DNA of 5,984 nucleotides from Candidatus Melainabacteria bacterium (GCA_023250175.1 JAHFBD010000146.1:1-5984), one strand, 5' to 3'. Counted from the first letter of the stretch, positions 1 to 5,516 are shown. Notes: a model not told the origin generated them from the sequence alone. Numbers and translations are program-made.

Positions 1-1
1 A

Positions 2-64
2 GAACCTAAACCTGCTAAATCTGAGCCTATTGTTTTTAGTGATGGATTTTTACTCTATACTTGA
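2..64 (+). CDS. C-terminal tail of an upstream coding region (partial, tentative)
   Basis: Frame 2 is open from the window edge to TGA at 62-64. It reads as a hydrophilic Pro/Lys/Glu stretch (EPKPAKSEP) followed by IVFSDGFLLYT, which looks like a protein tail with a low-complexity linker. Frame 1 closes at once. Frame 3 also stays open for a short distance, so frame choice rests only on residue texture. No function can be given from 20 residues. If real, this gene lies upstream of the GNAT gene on the same strand, with 132 bp between them. Confidence 0.4.
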   Translation, partial: EPKPAKSEPIVFSDGFLLYT

Positions 65-188
65 TGTGATTAAGTTACATTCTTAATGAATTTCGAATTG
101 TATGTTTCTAAACTAAGTGAGTCTGTATATCCAATTATTAATCTAAGATAAAAGAATTTAGCTTTGTGTCTTTAGTCATTTAACATTA

Positions 189-194
189 GTGGAG
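189..194 (+). promoter_or_regulatory. Shine-Dalgarno-like GTGGAG before the GNAT gene
   Basis: GTGGAG ends two bases before the ATG at 197, which is tight. The TTG at 200 would have a five-base spacer and would remove only one residue. The site therefore leaves the exact start open between ATG 197 and TTG 200. Confidence 0.4.
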
Positions 195-196
195 AT

Positions 197-691
197 ATGT
201 TGAAGTCATTGGTAATTATCCAATTTGATCCTAAATATACGAATCAAATTGCAGACTTAATTTTACATATTCAAAGAAATGAATTTTTTGTTGAAATTAC
301 TTTAAGTGACCAACCCGATTTATTAGATATCAATAGTTTTTATATTAAGCCCGGTGGTAATTTTCTGATTGCATTGGATAATGATACTGTCATTGGTACT
401 ATTGCAGCTTTAGATATCTCTAATGATATTTATGTGTTGAGGAAAATGTTTGTAGCTTCTGACTATCGAGGTAAAGAAAAAGGTGTTGCTCAGGTTTTGC
501 TGGATAAACTTCTTTTATGGTTAAAAGAAAAAAATGCTAAAGAAATTTACCTTGGAACGATAAGCAAATATAAAGCTGCACATAGGTTTTATGAAAAAAA
601 TAATTTTGTAGAAGTAAAAAAAGAAAATCTACCAAACACTTTTCCACTAATGAAAGTAGATGATCGGTTTTTTAAATACTCTTTTAAGTGA
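197..691 (+). CDS. GNAT-family N-acetyltransferase
   Basis: This 164-residue protein has the length and layout of a single-domain GNAT enzyme, which moves an acetyl group from acetyl-CoA to an amine, in the cytoplasm. Strand beta-1 is near residues 5-10. A conserved-looking EITLSDQPDLLDI segment lies at 33-45. Beta-4 (VLRKMFVAS, 80-88) leads into the acetyl-CoA pyrophosphate-binding loop RGKEKGVA (91-98), which fits the family's Q/R-x-x-G-x-G/A motif. AAHRFYEKNNF (127-137) is the usual C-terminal motif B region with its Tyr. The substrate cannot be told. This subtype (DQPDLLDI, LRKMFVA, AAHRFYEK) is common in diverse bacteria. The gene ends TGA and converges on the minus-strand block, 62 bp away, with no clear terminator between them. 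No convincing promoter is visible upstream. Confidence 0.9.
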   Translation: MLKSLVIIQFDPKYTNQIADLILHIQRNEFFVEITLSDQPDLLDINSFYIKPGGNFLIALDNDTVIGTIAALDISNDIYVLRKMFVASDYRGKEKGVAQVLLDKLLLWLKEKNAKEIYLGTISKYKAAHRFYEKNNFVEVKKENLPNTFPLMKVDDRFFKYSFK

Positions 692-753
692 GGGATATTT
701 TGATTGTAAATATTAAGGATCTGAATGTAGGTTTGTAACAACAAAAAGAAGAT

Positions 754-1389
754 CTAGGAAAGGTGTTCAGGAAGCCTTACCTGTAACACTTTATTGCTTT
801 GATAAAAATCCTCAATACTGTTTGCTTTCCACCACCCTTTAAGATGTGGCTTTGATATTAATTCTGGCTTATGAAAAGGTACTGTTCCAGGACTTAATTG
901 TCTTCCAATTAGATGTCTTGAATATGGTCTGAGTTTAACTAAATCTTTACCCAGAAATTGAAGTCCTATTTGTTCAATAATTTTTCTGATAGAAATATCC
1001 TGAAAATGATTTGAATTGTTTTCCTGATTTTCATACCTGGTGCCAGAATATATATTGCTTAGAGAGTTGTCATATACTTCTGAAGCAGTTTTTACCAATG
1101 CTTCTAATATATCGGGGTGAAGTTTAAAGTATATTCTGTACCCATTTTCATATAATTGAATTGCATCTTTAAAGGGTACATGTTTATCTCTTACCTGCCA
1201 TGCTATTCTCCAATTTTCTTCTCCAAATTGCTCATTAAATTCTTTTACTCTTTTACTCTTTGAATGTCCAAAAAAACCTAATTGTTTTTTTATCGTAACC
1301 CAATCAGTCTGAATATCTTTTTCAGGAATAAGAGGCAGTTTTAAATTATAAAACCTGTTTATTGTGCTAGTTATAAGTTCTGCCTTCAT
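754..1389 (-). CDS. Unrecognised 211-residue protein
   Basis: I do not recognise this family. The start is ATG, preceded by AGAGGA with a six-base spacer, and the stop is TAG. The protein is soluble-looking, with no signal peptide or membrane segment. It is rich in aromatic and basic residues: Trp30, Trp60, Trp64, a YENGYRIYF segment (80-88), and a WW pair at 186-187. An Asn/Gln-rich turn (119-130) separates two halves. The C-terminal half carries IRKIIEQIGLQFLG (134-147), then LRPYSRHLIGRQLSPGTVPFHKP (153-175, key residues Arg154, Arg158, Gly162, Ser166, Pro167, Gly168 and His173), which reads like a conserved core with a possible ligand-binding loop. It lies 125 bp downstream of the kinase-like gene on the same strand, so it may be the last gene of that unit or have its own promoter. 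Confidence 0.75.
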   Translation of the reverse strand: MKAELITSTINRFYNLKLPLIPEKDIQTDWVTIKKQLGFFGHSKSKRVKEFNEQFGEENWRIAWQVRDKHVPFKDAIQLYENGYRIYFKLHPDILEALVKTASEVYDNSLSNIYSGTRYENQENNSNHFQDISIRKIIEQIGLQFLGKDLVKLRPYSRHLIGRQLSPGTVPFHKPELISKPHLKGWWKANSIEDFYQSNKVLQVRLPEHLS

Positions 1390-1395
1390 TATTAA

Positions 1396-1401
1396 TCCTC
1401 T
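1396..1401 (-). promoter_or_regulatory. Ribosome binding site AGAGGA
   Basis: AGAGGA on the minus strand sits six bases before the ATG at 1389 and fixes the start of the 211-residue protein. Confidence 0.6.
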
Positions 1402-1406
1402 TTTTA

Positions 1407-1435
1407 AGATTACACTTCTAGTGTTAAATTATCAA
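1407..1435 (-). promoter_or_regulatory. Candidate promoter with internal dyad
   Basis: On the minus strand, TTGATA (1430-1435) and TAATCT (1407-1412) are separated by 17 bp. The spacer region holds the dyad ACACT-AGA-AGTGT (1412-1424). The -35 box is good (5 of 6) and the -10 box is poor (3 of 6). The predicted RNA start, around 1400, would fall almost on the ribosome binding site at 1396-1401. The dyad is directly visible; the promoter call is weak. Confidence 0.2.
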
Positions 1436-1475
1436 ATTAAATTTATTTAATCAGGTTTATTAATGGGTTGCTTGG

Positions 1476-1490
1476 TTCTTAACTTAAGAA
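1476..1490. repeat. 15-bp palindrome TTCTTAACTTAAGAA
   Basis: Two 7-bp arms flank one central base in the 125-bp gap between the kinase-like gene and the 211-residue gene. No T-run follows on either strand, so it is not a standard intrinsic terminator. It could be an operator or chance in AT-rich DNA. Confidence 0.3.
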
Positions 1491-1514
1491 ATTAATCATT
1501 TATTTATTTTTTGT

Positions 1515-2165
1515 TTAATTTATAGATAAGTTTTCCTTTATCTTTAATAAAGTTTTTTCTTTGTCAAGATTACTAAGGTCTTGTAAAAGGCTCCAGCTTT
1601 CTAGAATGATCTTTTTTGATTCAGGACTAACTAGCCAATGCGAGGGACCTTCTAAAGCAAACGGATGGAGTTTCTTATTTTTCAATAGTATGTTCGTGTC
1701 TTCGAGAAATTGTTTTTTTGATTCATTGTCTACAGGTCCAATAGTTGCTTCATATTCAGAGTAAGGAATTGGTAATTGCTCTTTGCAGTCTTGGAAAGAA
1801 GTTATAACTACTCCTGCTATATCATCAACTTTTATATGATCTATAAGTATTGGTGCAGAAGCTATGCCAAGATTATTTACAAATTGTAGATTCTTAGCAA
1901 CAAGATCAGAACGGTTTCTTAGCATCTTGCAAAAGATAAAATTTTTATAATAGTAAACTAAATCATTTAAGGCTTTAAAACCTTCTGTTTTATTTGCTAC
2001 GTTTTTAAATATGTCAGTAATGTTTTCGCTGTTTTGTAAGCCTTGAAGACATTTGATCAATGCTTTTAATTGAACAGGGATTATATTATTAGTTTTATCA
2101 GGCAGTTGCATATTACCTATAAATGTTGGTTTGTTTCCTATTCCATTATTCTTCCATAAAGTCAT
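1515..2165 (-). CDS. Degenerate kinase/phosphotransferase-like protein, coupled to the PRTase-like gene
   Basis: This 216-residue protein has no recognised family name. Its layout resembles the aminoglycoside-phosphotransferase/kinase fold: a short N-terminal region, a Lys/Arg-rich helix segment (KMLRNRSDLVAKNLQFVNNLG, 80-100), a hydrophobic beta strand (GVVITSF, 118-124) like a kinase hinge, a helical stretch (148-163), then LHPF...HWLV (166-179) and KKIILESW (184-191), where kinases carry HxDxxxxN and a metal-binding Asp. Here Phe169 replaces the catalytic Asp and Glu189 sits at the DFG-like position, so it may be a pseudokinase or a different fold. The start is certain: ATG with AGGAG six bases upstream. 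That ATG directly abuts the TAA of the preceding gene (TAAATG), which implies translational coupling and a shared mRNA. The stop is TAA. The protein looks cytoplasmic. Confidence 0.75.
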   Translation of the reverse strand: MTLWKNNGIGNKPTFIGNMQLPDKTNNIIPVQLKALIKCLQGLQNSENITDIFKNVANKTEGFKALNDLVYYYKNFIFCKMLRNRSDLVAKNLQFVNNLGIASAPILIDHIKVDDIAGVVITSFQDCKEQLPIPYSEYEATIGPVDNESKKQFLEDTNILLKNKKLHPFALEGPSHWLVSPESKKIILESWSLLQDLSNLDKEKTLLKIKENLSIN

Positions 2166-3971
2166 TTAATTCTCCTTGCTCTGTATTGGTTGCCATTTTA
2201 ATGAATCCCTACCGATGCTTACAGAGTTTGGTGAGGGGAGGAATAGAGGAGCTATTATAGCATTCCAAAATGCATTGTTACTAGTTGGGGACATTTGTGG
2301 AAATAATGTACACAACCCATTACCCCCATAATTATTTAAGATAAAACCATCATCTTGCGTAAGCAGTAAAAACCTTTCTCTTTGTTTTGGACTCAATGAA
2401 TGAAAATATGGAGACTCGGTAAATTTTGTAACTGTATCATGTGGTAAAAAATGTAAATTTGAATCTTGTTTTTTTAATGCCTGGAACCTTGCTACTGCAG
2501 TTTTTGAAGAACCGGTTGAGGCTATTAATGGAAAAAATCCAATATTATCGCGAAGCTTTGCTCCCTTTAAAGCTTGATAGATAGTGTTTGGTTGAGTTCC
2601 ACTTGATGATATGTCATCAAGAATGACAATCATTCTATTTCCTCCTCTGACTTCTCTGATTCCATTTGCACCACTTACACTGGTTACAATTTGTGTTGAT
2701 GGTATATGATTTGTTGCTCTGTAAATCATTGTATATAATCCATAACTTGCAGTAGGTTCAGGAATATAGTATAGAATCTTTTCATGTGGTATTCCTCTTT
2801 CGTCTGCAATGTCTAAGATTTGTTGATGTTGTTTTCTCATAATAAGAGAAATTCTTCTTGGGCTGTACATCTGTGCATTTTGAGCAATTAACTCTCTTGC
2901 ATAGCGTCTTAAAAATCCTTGTTTCCCTGGCAATGCATCTCTAAGAGCAGCTCCTAATTGTCTTCCACTAACTCTAATTGGATTTAATTGGTTAGTTATA
3001 TCTTTAACTGTTGTACTAGTATTATCTTCTACAATTCTTAATGTTTGTATTTGATCACTATTAAAACCAAGCTCAGCTAAGTCTTTGCGAATTCTTCTAT
3101 TCAATGCTTTATCTATACAGTCATCTAGGTTTAAACCAGTCTTTGTCTGAATTTGTTCAACCTTGTTTACTAAACGAGTAAGCCTTTTTTGAATACTAAT
3201 TGCTTGATTACAAAAACTTACACCAGTGTCAAAACTCTCAGGAATAATAAGCATTGCTCCAGCATTCTGCAACTTTTGTACAAGTTGTGGATTTGATTTT
3301 AATCTTTCAAGGATGTATTCATCCACTAATAATGCCGGTCTTCTGGATGTTTTGTCTGGGTTTTTATCTGGAGAAAAGATGTGATCTAAATTTTTCAGAT
3401 GGACAACTTGTGGTTCTTGAGTAAGAGCACTTTTTCTAAATAAATACATCAAATTTGTTGCTAAAGCAGGTCCTTTATCTGTGTAAACCACATAGTTTTC
3501 ACCTAACATTTCTGTAAGCTTATTGTTTAAATGTTCAAGACTTTTAATATTGCCGAATTGGGTCATCCGTCTTAAAACCATAAGCGCTAAATCTTCTCTT
3601 CCCTCAAAAGAACTAATAATTTTTTGTATATATTTCTGTTTATATATTAAGAGTTGTTTATCTGTTATAAAAGAAAGATCATTGTTACTGAGCTCATTCT
3701 TAGAACGAACATGACTAGGAATGCCTGAGCGGATAGCATTGTAAGGGCTGACTAATTCAGTTTGATTATCTGCTCCATTGGTTTGCTCATTTGTTTCTCT
3801 GAAAATTAAACATTGTATATGAGCCCCTTGTGTTGGACATACGATTTGAGTTAGTGTAAGAAAATCATTAGAAGGAGCATGAGTAGTTTGAGTATCTGAT
3901 TCAAAATCAACTGTTTGTCTTCTTTTAGTTTCAGGAATATTTGAAGCCAGATTTATATGAACTGTATTCAT
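2166..3971 (-). CDS. Large protein with a C-terminal phosphoribosyltransferase-type domain
   Basis: I chose the ATG at 3971 (601 residues). A TTG at 3995 in the same frame would give 609; neither has a good ribosome binding site. Positions below count from the TTG. The clearest motif is RMIVILDDISSSGTQ (454-468), matching the type I PRTase PRPP-binding loop: hydrophobic strand, two acidic residues, then a Ser/Thr-Gly-Thr turn. The strand before it (IPSTQIVTSVSG, 431-442) and the basic helix at 379-400 fit the rest of such a domain. The tail GGNGLCTLFPQMSPTSNNAFW (557-577) recalls the Pro-x-x-x-Pro-x-Asn endings of PRTase-like domains in bacterial conflict and stress operons; this is inference. 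Residues 1-110 are polar and probably disordered. Residues 160-260 look like a separate alpha/beta domain that I cannot name. There is no signal peptide. Substrate unknown. The gene overlaps nothing and is coupled to the kinase-like gene through TAAATG. Confidence 0.8.
   Translation of the reverse strand: MNTVHINLASNIPETKRRQTVDFESDTQTTHAPSNDFLTLTQIVCPTQGAHIQCLIFRETNEQTNGADNQTELVSPYNAIRSGIPSHVRSKNELSNNDLSFITDKQLLIYKQKYIQKIISSFEGREDLALMVLRRMTQFGNIKSLEHLNNKLTEMLGENYVVYTDKGPALATNLMYLFRKSALTQEPQVVHLKNLDHIFSPDKNPDKTSRRPALLVDEYILERLKSNPQLVQKLQNAGAMLIIPESFDTGVSFCNQAISIQKRLTRLVNKVEQIQTKTGLNLDDCIDKALNRRIRKDLAELGFNSDQIQTLRIVEDNTSTTVKDITNQLNPIRVSGRQLGAALRDALPGKQGFLRRYARELIAQNAQMYSPRRISLIMRKQHQQILDIADERGIPHEKILYYIPEPTASYGLYTMIYRATNHIPSTQIVTSVSGANGIREVRGGNRMIVILDDISSSGTQPNTIYQALKGAKLRDNIGFFPLIASTGSSKTAVARFQALKKQDSNLHFLPHDTVTKFTESPYFHSLSPKQRERFLLLTQDDGFILNNYGGNGLCTLFPQMSPTSNNAFWNAIIAPLFLPSPNSVSIGRDSLKWQPIQSKEN
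2172..2176 (-). promoter_or_regulatory. Ribosome binding site AGGAG inside the upstream gene's 3' end
   Basis: AGGAG lies six bases before the ATG at 2165 and within the last codons of the PRTase-like gene. This placement favours re-initiation by ribosomes finishing the upstream gene. Confidence 0.8.
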
Positions 3972-4004
3972 AATGGAGTACTTTGATACTGGCAAATAGC
4001 TTTC

Positions 4005-4037
4005 TTAACAATCAAGGTTAATTGTTAAATTTTTTTT
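4005..4037. promoter_or_regulatory. 8-bp inverted repeat beside a T8/A8 tract
   Basis: TTAACAAT (4005-4012) and ATTGTTAA (4021-4028) are perfect arms around an 8-base loop, followed on the + strand by eight Ts (4030-4037). No + strand gene needs a terminator here and the stem has only one G-C pair per arm side, so an operator or promoter element for the PRTase-like gene (A8 tract, then dyad, just upstream of its start) is at least as likely as a terminator. Confidence 0.35.
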
Positions 4038-4098
4038 AATATATTTTGTTTCTACTTACCGTTTCGCACTAATGCTCAACTCGCTCTTCTCTCATGTC

Positions 4099-4128
4099 GC
4101 TTTTTGGTGAATAAATCATACAAAAAGC
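4099..4128. repeat. Inverted repeat GCTTTTTG ... CAAAAAGC
   Basis: The 8-bp arms match perfectly around a 14-base loop. No further pairing or T-run is adjacent. It lies in the gene-free stretch and could form a weak hairpin in a transcript of either strand. Confidence 0.3.
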
Positions 4129-4345
4129 TCATTTGTTCTTTTAGACATCATAGCCAGGTAGTAACTACATTCTCTTAACCTAGATGATGGTCCTTAACCT
4201 TTCGAAGTTTGTTTTTAATTTTGTAAAAGAACGTTATTTATATACTTTTGCCAGTCCTATAATTCTTAGAAAATCGTAGGCACTCATCTTAATCACACAG
4301 AGATAATTTCCTAGATGATATAAATTTAAAAAAGAGGGGAGAGTT

Positions 4346-4900
4346 TTACAACAATTGATTGAAATGGAAAGGAGGAGTATAGTGATCCTGTTTGTAGTCT
4401 ATGGTTTGGTTAATTTTGTTGTCCCAAGCCAGCAAAGCTTCACGTTCGCGAGTGGCATGATACATGAATCTTACTAGGTTAGGATCTGGATTAGCTAGAT
4501 TAGGGGGTACAGTTGCGGCAGCCTGTCTAAGTGCAGTTGAAATTTCTCGTAACACGGTATTTGATGGTGGATCTTTCATTATTTTTTCAAGATCATTGCT
4601 AATATTTAATCCTTGCATTTGAGTAACTATATTAGCTACTGTTTTTGAGTCAATCTTTGGATCAGATAGTTTATTTGCGAGTTCTTGAAACTTTTTAAGC
4701 TTAGCTAAAATTTCTTCTTTTGTAGGAATAGTACCTTTTATAGGAGCAGTACTGTTTGTTGTAGAAACAGCTCCTGTCTGGCTTTTCCCATTAACAACAC
4801 TTCCTTTTAATAAATCGTCGGGATTAATGCTTTGAGAGTTTTGTGAGTTTTGAGTTGTTTTACCAGCACTTGTTACTTTGTTTTGATTGTTTATACTCAT
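4346..4900 (-). CDS. Small helical protein with Asn/Gln/Ser/Thr-rich N-terminus, unknown function
   Basis: I place the start at the ATG at 4900 (184 residues) because AGGGG lies seven bases upstream. The frame stays open to a TTG at 5011, but that extension is basic, lacks a ribosome binding site and contains no sign of a signal peptide. Residues 1-55 are low-complexity (Asn, Gln, Ser, Thr, Gly, Lys) and probably disordered. From residue 58 come four or so predicted helices (58-79, 84-108, 113-129, 139-165) broken by Pro-Pro at 111-112 and 132-133. The C-terminus is aromatic (YTPPFHF, 174-180). There is no membrane segment and no cysteine. An unstructured polar N-terminus before a small helical domain is typical of secreted substrates of specialised secretion systems, but also of other proteins, so that role is only a guess. 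The gene lies 374 bp upstream of the PRTase-like gene on the same strand. Confidence 0.75.
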   Translation of the reverse strand: MSINNQNKVTSAGKTTQNSQNSQSINPDDLLKGSVVNGKSQTGAVSTTNSTAPIKGTIPTKEEILAKLKKFQELANKLSDPKIDSKTVANIVTQMQGLNISNDLEKIMKDPPSNTVLREISTALRQAAATVPPNLANPDPNLVRFMYHATREREALLAWDNKINQTIDYKQDHYTPPFHFNQLL

Positions 4901-4907
4901 AGTTATT

Positions 4908-4912
4908 CCCCT
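4908..4912 (-). promoter_or_regulatory. Ribosome binding site AGGGG
   Basis: AGGGG on the minus strand, seven bases before the ATG at 4900, decides the start of the 184-residue protein against the upstream TTG. Confidence 0.65.
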
Positions 4913-5053
4913 TTGAGTTGCCCTTATAATAGGTGTTTTAACAGAGTTATACCCCCACCCTATTTTTTTTAACTTCAAGTTGATTTTTCGAGTAAACAAC
5001 GATAAAAGCAAAACTACTTTCCCGGGCTAACCCTTTACTAATCTTAGTTTGAG

Positions 5054-5059
5054 TATAAT
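5054..5059 (+). promoter_or_regulatory. Perfect -10 box TATAAT upstream of the small membrane ORFs
   Basis: TATAAT lies 21 bases before the ATG at 5081, which would give a leader of about 15 bases. No good -35 box is found at 16-18 bp; TTTACT at 5034-5039 is too close. A second perfect TATAAT on the + strand (4925-4930) also lacks a -35 box. Confidence 0.3.
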
Positions 5060-5080
5060 AGAGTTCTTTTAGATCCTCTA

Positions 5081-5206
5081 ATGTCTTTAAAAGAATATCA
5101 AGGTTTTGCTTGTATAATTTATCTGCTGTTATCAATCGGTAGTGCTACTATAGGTTTAAGAATCATAGCTAGGATACTTGAAGTTATAGAACCGGAAATA
5201 AAATGA
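5081..5206 (+). CDS. Putative 41-residue single-span membrane protein
   Basis: This short ORF begins MSLKEYQGFACIIYLLL and has one hydrophobic stretch (about residues 8-25, rich in Ile, Leu, Gly and Ala). A likely amphipathic helix ending EVIEPEIK follows. No family is recognised. Support is indirect: a perfect -10 box just upstream, a clean membrane-helix profile, and an ATGA overlap with a second hydrophobic ORF downstream. Against it: no Shine-Dalgarno sequence is visible, and a minus-strand open frame with only a TTG start (4947-5135) overlaps its first part. Small one-helix proteins often act as accessory subunits or modulators of larger membrane complexes, but no partner is visible here. 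Confidence 0.4.
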   Translation: MSLKEYQGFACIIYLLLSIGSATIGLRIIARILEVIEPEIK

Positions 5207-5331
5207 ACACAGTTGAAATAATTGATTACTCGTTTTGTGTCTTATTTTTCTTTAGTGGTTTTGCATGGTTATACAATTCTCTTTTTTTTAGATCAAAACA
5301 AGGATTAGTTATACAAGTTACAAAGTTTTGA
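5203..5331 (+). CDS. Putative 42-residue single-span membrane protein, overlapping the previous ORF
   Basis: The ATG at 5203 overlaps the TGA of the preceding small ORF by ATGA, a classic translational-coupling junction. The peptide starts MNTVEIID and has a strongly aromatic hydrophobic core (residues about 9-29: Tyr, Phe, Cys, Val, Leu, Trp). It then has FRSK (29-32) and a short polar tail ending QVTKF. The basic residues after the helix suggest an N-out, C-in orientation. No family is recognised. It ends 203 bp before tryptophanase on the same strand, so the two could share a transcript, but the gap holds its own regulatory-looking dyad. Confidence 0.4.
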   Translation: MNTVEIIDYSFCVLFFFSGFAWLYNSLFFRSKQGLVIQVTKF

Positions 5332-5411
5332 TAATTGGCTACTAGCCACTGTAGAATAATTGTTACTACCTAGCTAGTGTAATATTTCTAAGTAAATAAC
5401 TTATAAGGTAA

Positions 5412-5439
5412 GATTTTATCCGATTTATTCGGTAAAATC
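5412..5439. promoter_or_regulatory. Strong dyad upstream of tryptophanase
   Basis: GATTTTA (5412-5418) pairs with TAAAATC (5433-5439), and CCGA (5420-5423) with TCGG (5429-5432). Together this is an 11-bp stem with one bulged T and a five-base loop. No T-run follows on either strand, so it is not a simple intrinsic terminator. A weak -10-like TATTAT lies at 5446-5451. The dyad would overlap the matching -35 region, which suits a repressor or activator site. If transcribed, it could be a leader hairpin. Confidence 0.45.
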
Positions 5440-5453
5440 GTAATGTATTATAA

Positions 5454-5516
5454 ATGACAGATTGGAAGCACTCTGGAAAGCCGGTTTTGGGAGCACAGCA
5501 AAAAAAACGGCGGTAG
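5454..5516 (+). CDS. Candidate 20-codon leader ORF in frame with tryptophanase
   Basis: ATG at 5454 opens a 20-codon ORF that begins MTDWKHSGKP, ends QQKKRR and stops at TAG (5514-5516), 18 bases before the tryptophanase ATG and in the same frame. Known tryptophanase operons (Escherichia, Proteus) are controlled by a short leader peptide, TnaC, whose Trp and C-terminal Pro are needed for tryptophan-dependent ribosome stalling. This ORF has one Trp (residue 4) and one Pro (residue 10) and ends in two CGG Arg codons, unusual in AT-rich DNA. It does not match the TnaC Trp-Phe-x-x-Asp/Asn pattern and has no visible Shine-Dalgarno sequence. Its 3' half could fold, with GCCG (5480-5483) pairing with CGGC (5508-5511) and TTTT with the A-run. 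Its role as a leader is inference only. Confidence 0.25.
   Translation: MTDWKHSGKPVLGAQQKKRR

Larger units (their letters stand above)
3996..4345. other. 350-bp stretch with no convincing gene
   Basis: This lies between two minus-strand genes. It contains an 8-bp inverted repeat with a T8 run (4005-4037). A second inverted repeat, GCTTTTTG/CAAAAAGC (4099-4106 and 4121-4128), has a 14-base loop. CCTAGATGAT is repeated directly at 4179-4188 and 4310-4319, and CTTAACCT at 4174-4181 and 4193-4200. The only minus-strand ORFs are tiny: 17 codons from the ATG at 4287 (MSAYDFLRIIGL...) and 18 codons from an ATG near 4132 (MSFLYDLF...). Neither has a ribosome binding site. No tRNA cloverleaf was found. 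The middle (about 4055-4210) is somewhat less AT-rich than the edges. It could be a long 5' leader, a small RNA or decayed coding DNA. Confidence 0.5.

Noticed and set aside
1561..1764. 67-codon + strand ORF opposite the kinase-like gene
   Set aside because: It is antisense to a well-supported gene with a strong ribosome binding site. Its composition (Ser/Phe/Arg-rich) is typical of a shadow frame.
3523..3714. 63-codon + strand ORF opposite the PRTase-like gene
   Set aside because: It lies antisense within a 600-codon reading frame. It shows no ribosome binding site and no protein-like pattern.
4195..4215. TTCGAA near GGTT, checked as a tRNA T-loop
   Set aside because: No acceptor stem, anticodon arm or matching T-stem could be assembled around it.
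4366..4477. Perfect-looking AAGGAGGAG followed by GTG on the + strand, opening a 31-codon ORF
   Set aside because: The site is the complement of codons for TPPF in the minus-strand gene. The ORF is short and antisense, so this is coincidence.
4901..5011. N-terminal extension of the 184-residue protein to a TTG at 5011
   Set aside because: The ATG at 4900 has AGGGG seven bases upstream. The extension has no ribosome binding site and is unlike the rest of the protein.
4947..5135. 62-codon minus-strand ORF with a TTG start
   Set aside because: It has no ATG, no Shine-Dalgarno sequence, and a poor C-terminal half. It overlaps the + strand small ORF that has better context. It remains possible but was not annotated.
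5336..5348. Small hairpin TGGCT-ACT-AGCCA after the second micropeptide ORF
   Set aside because: The stem has only five base pairs and no T-run follows, which is too weak to call a terminator.
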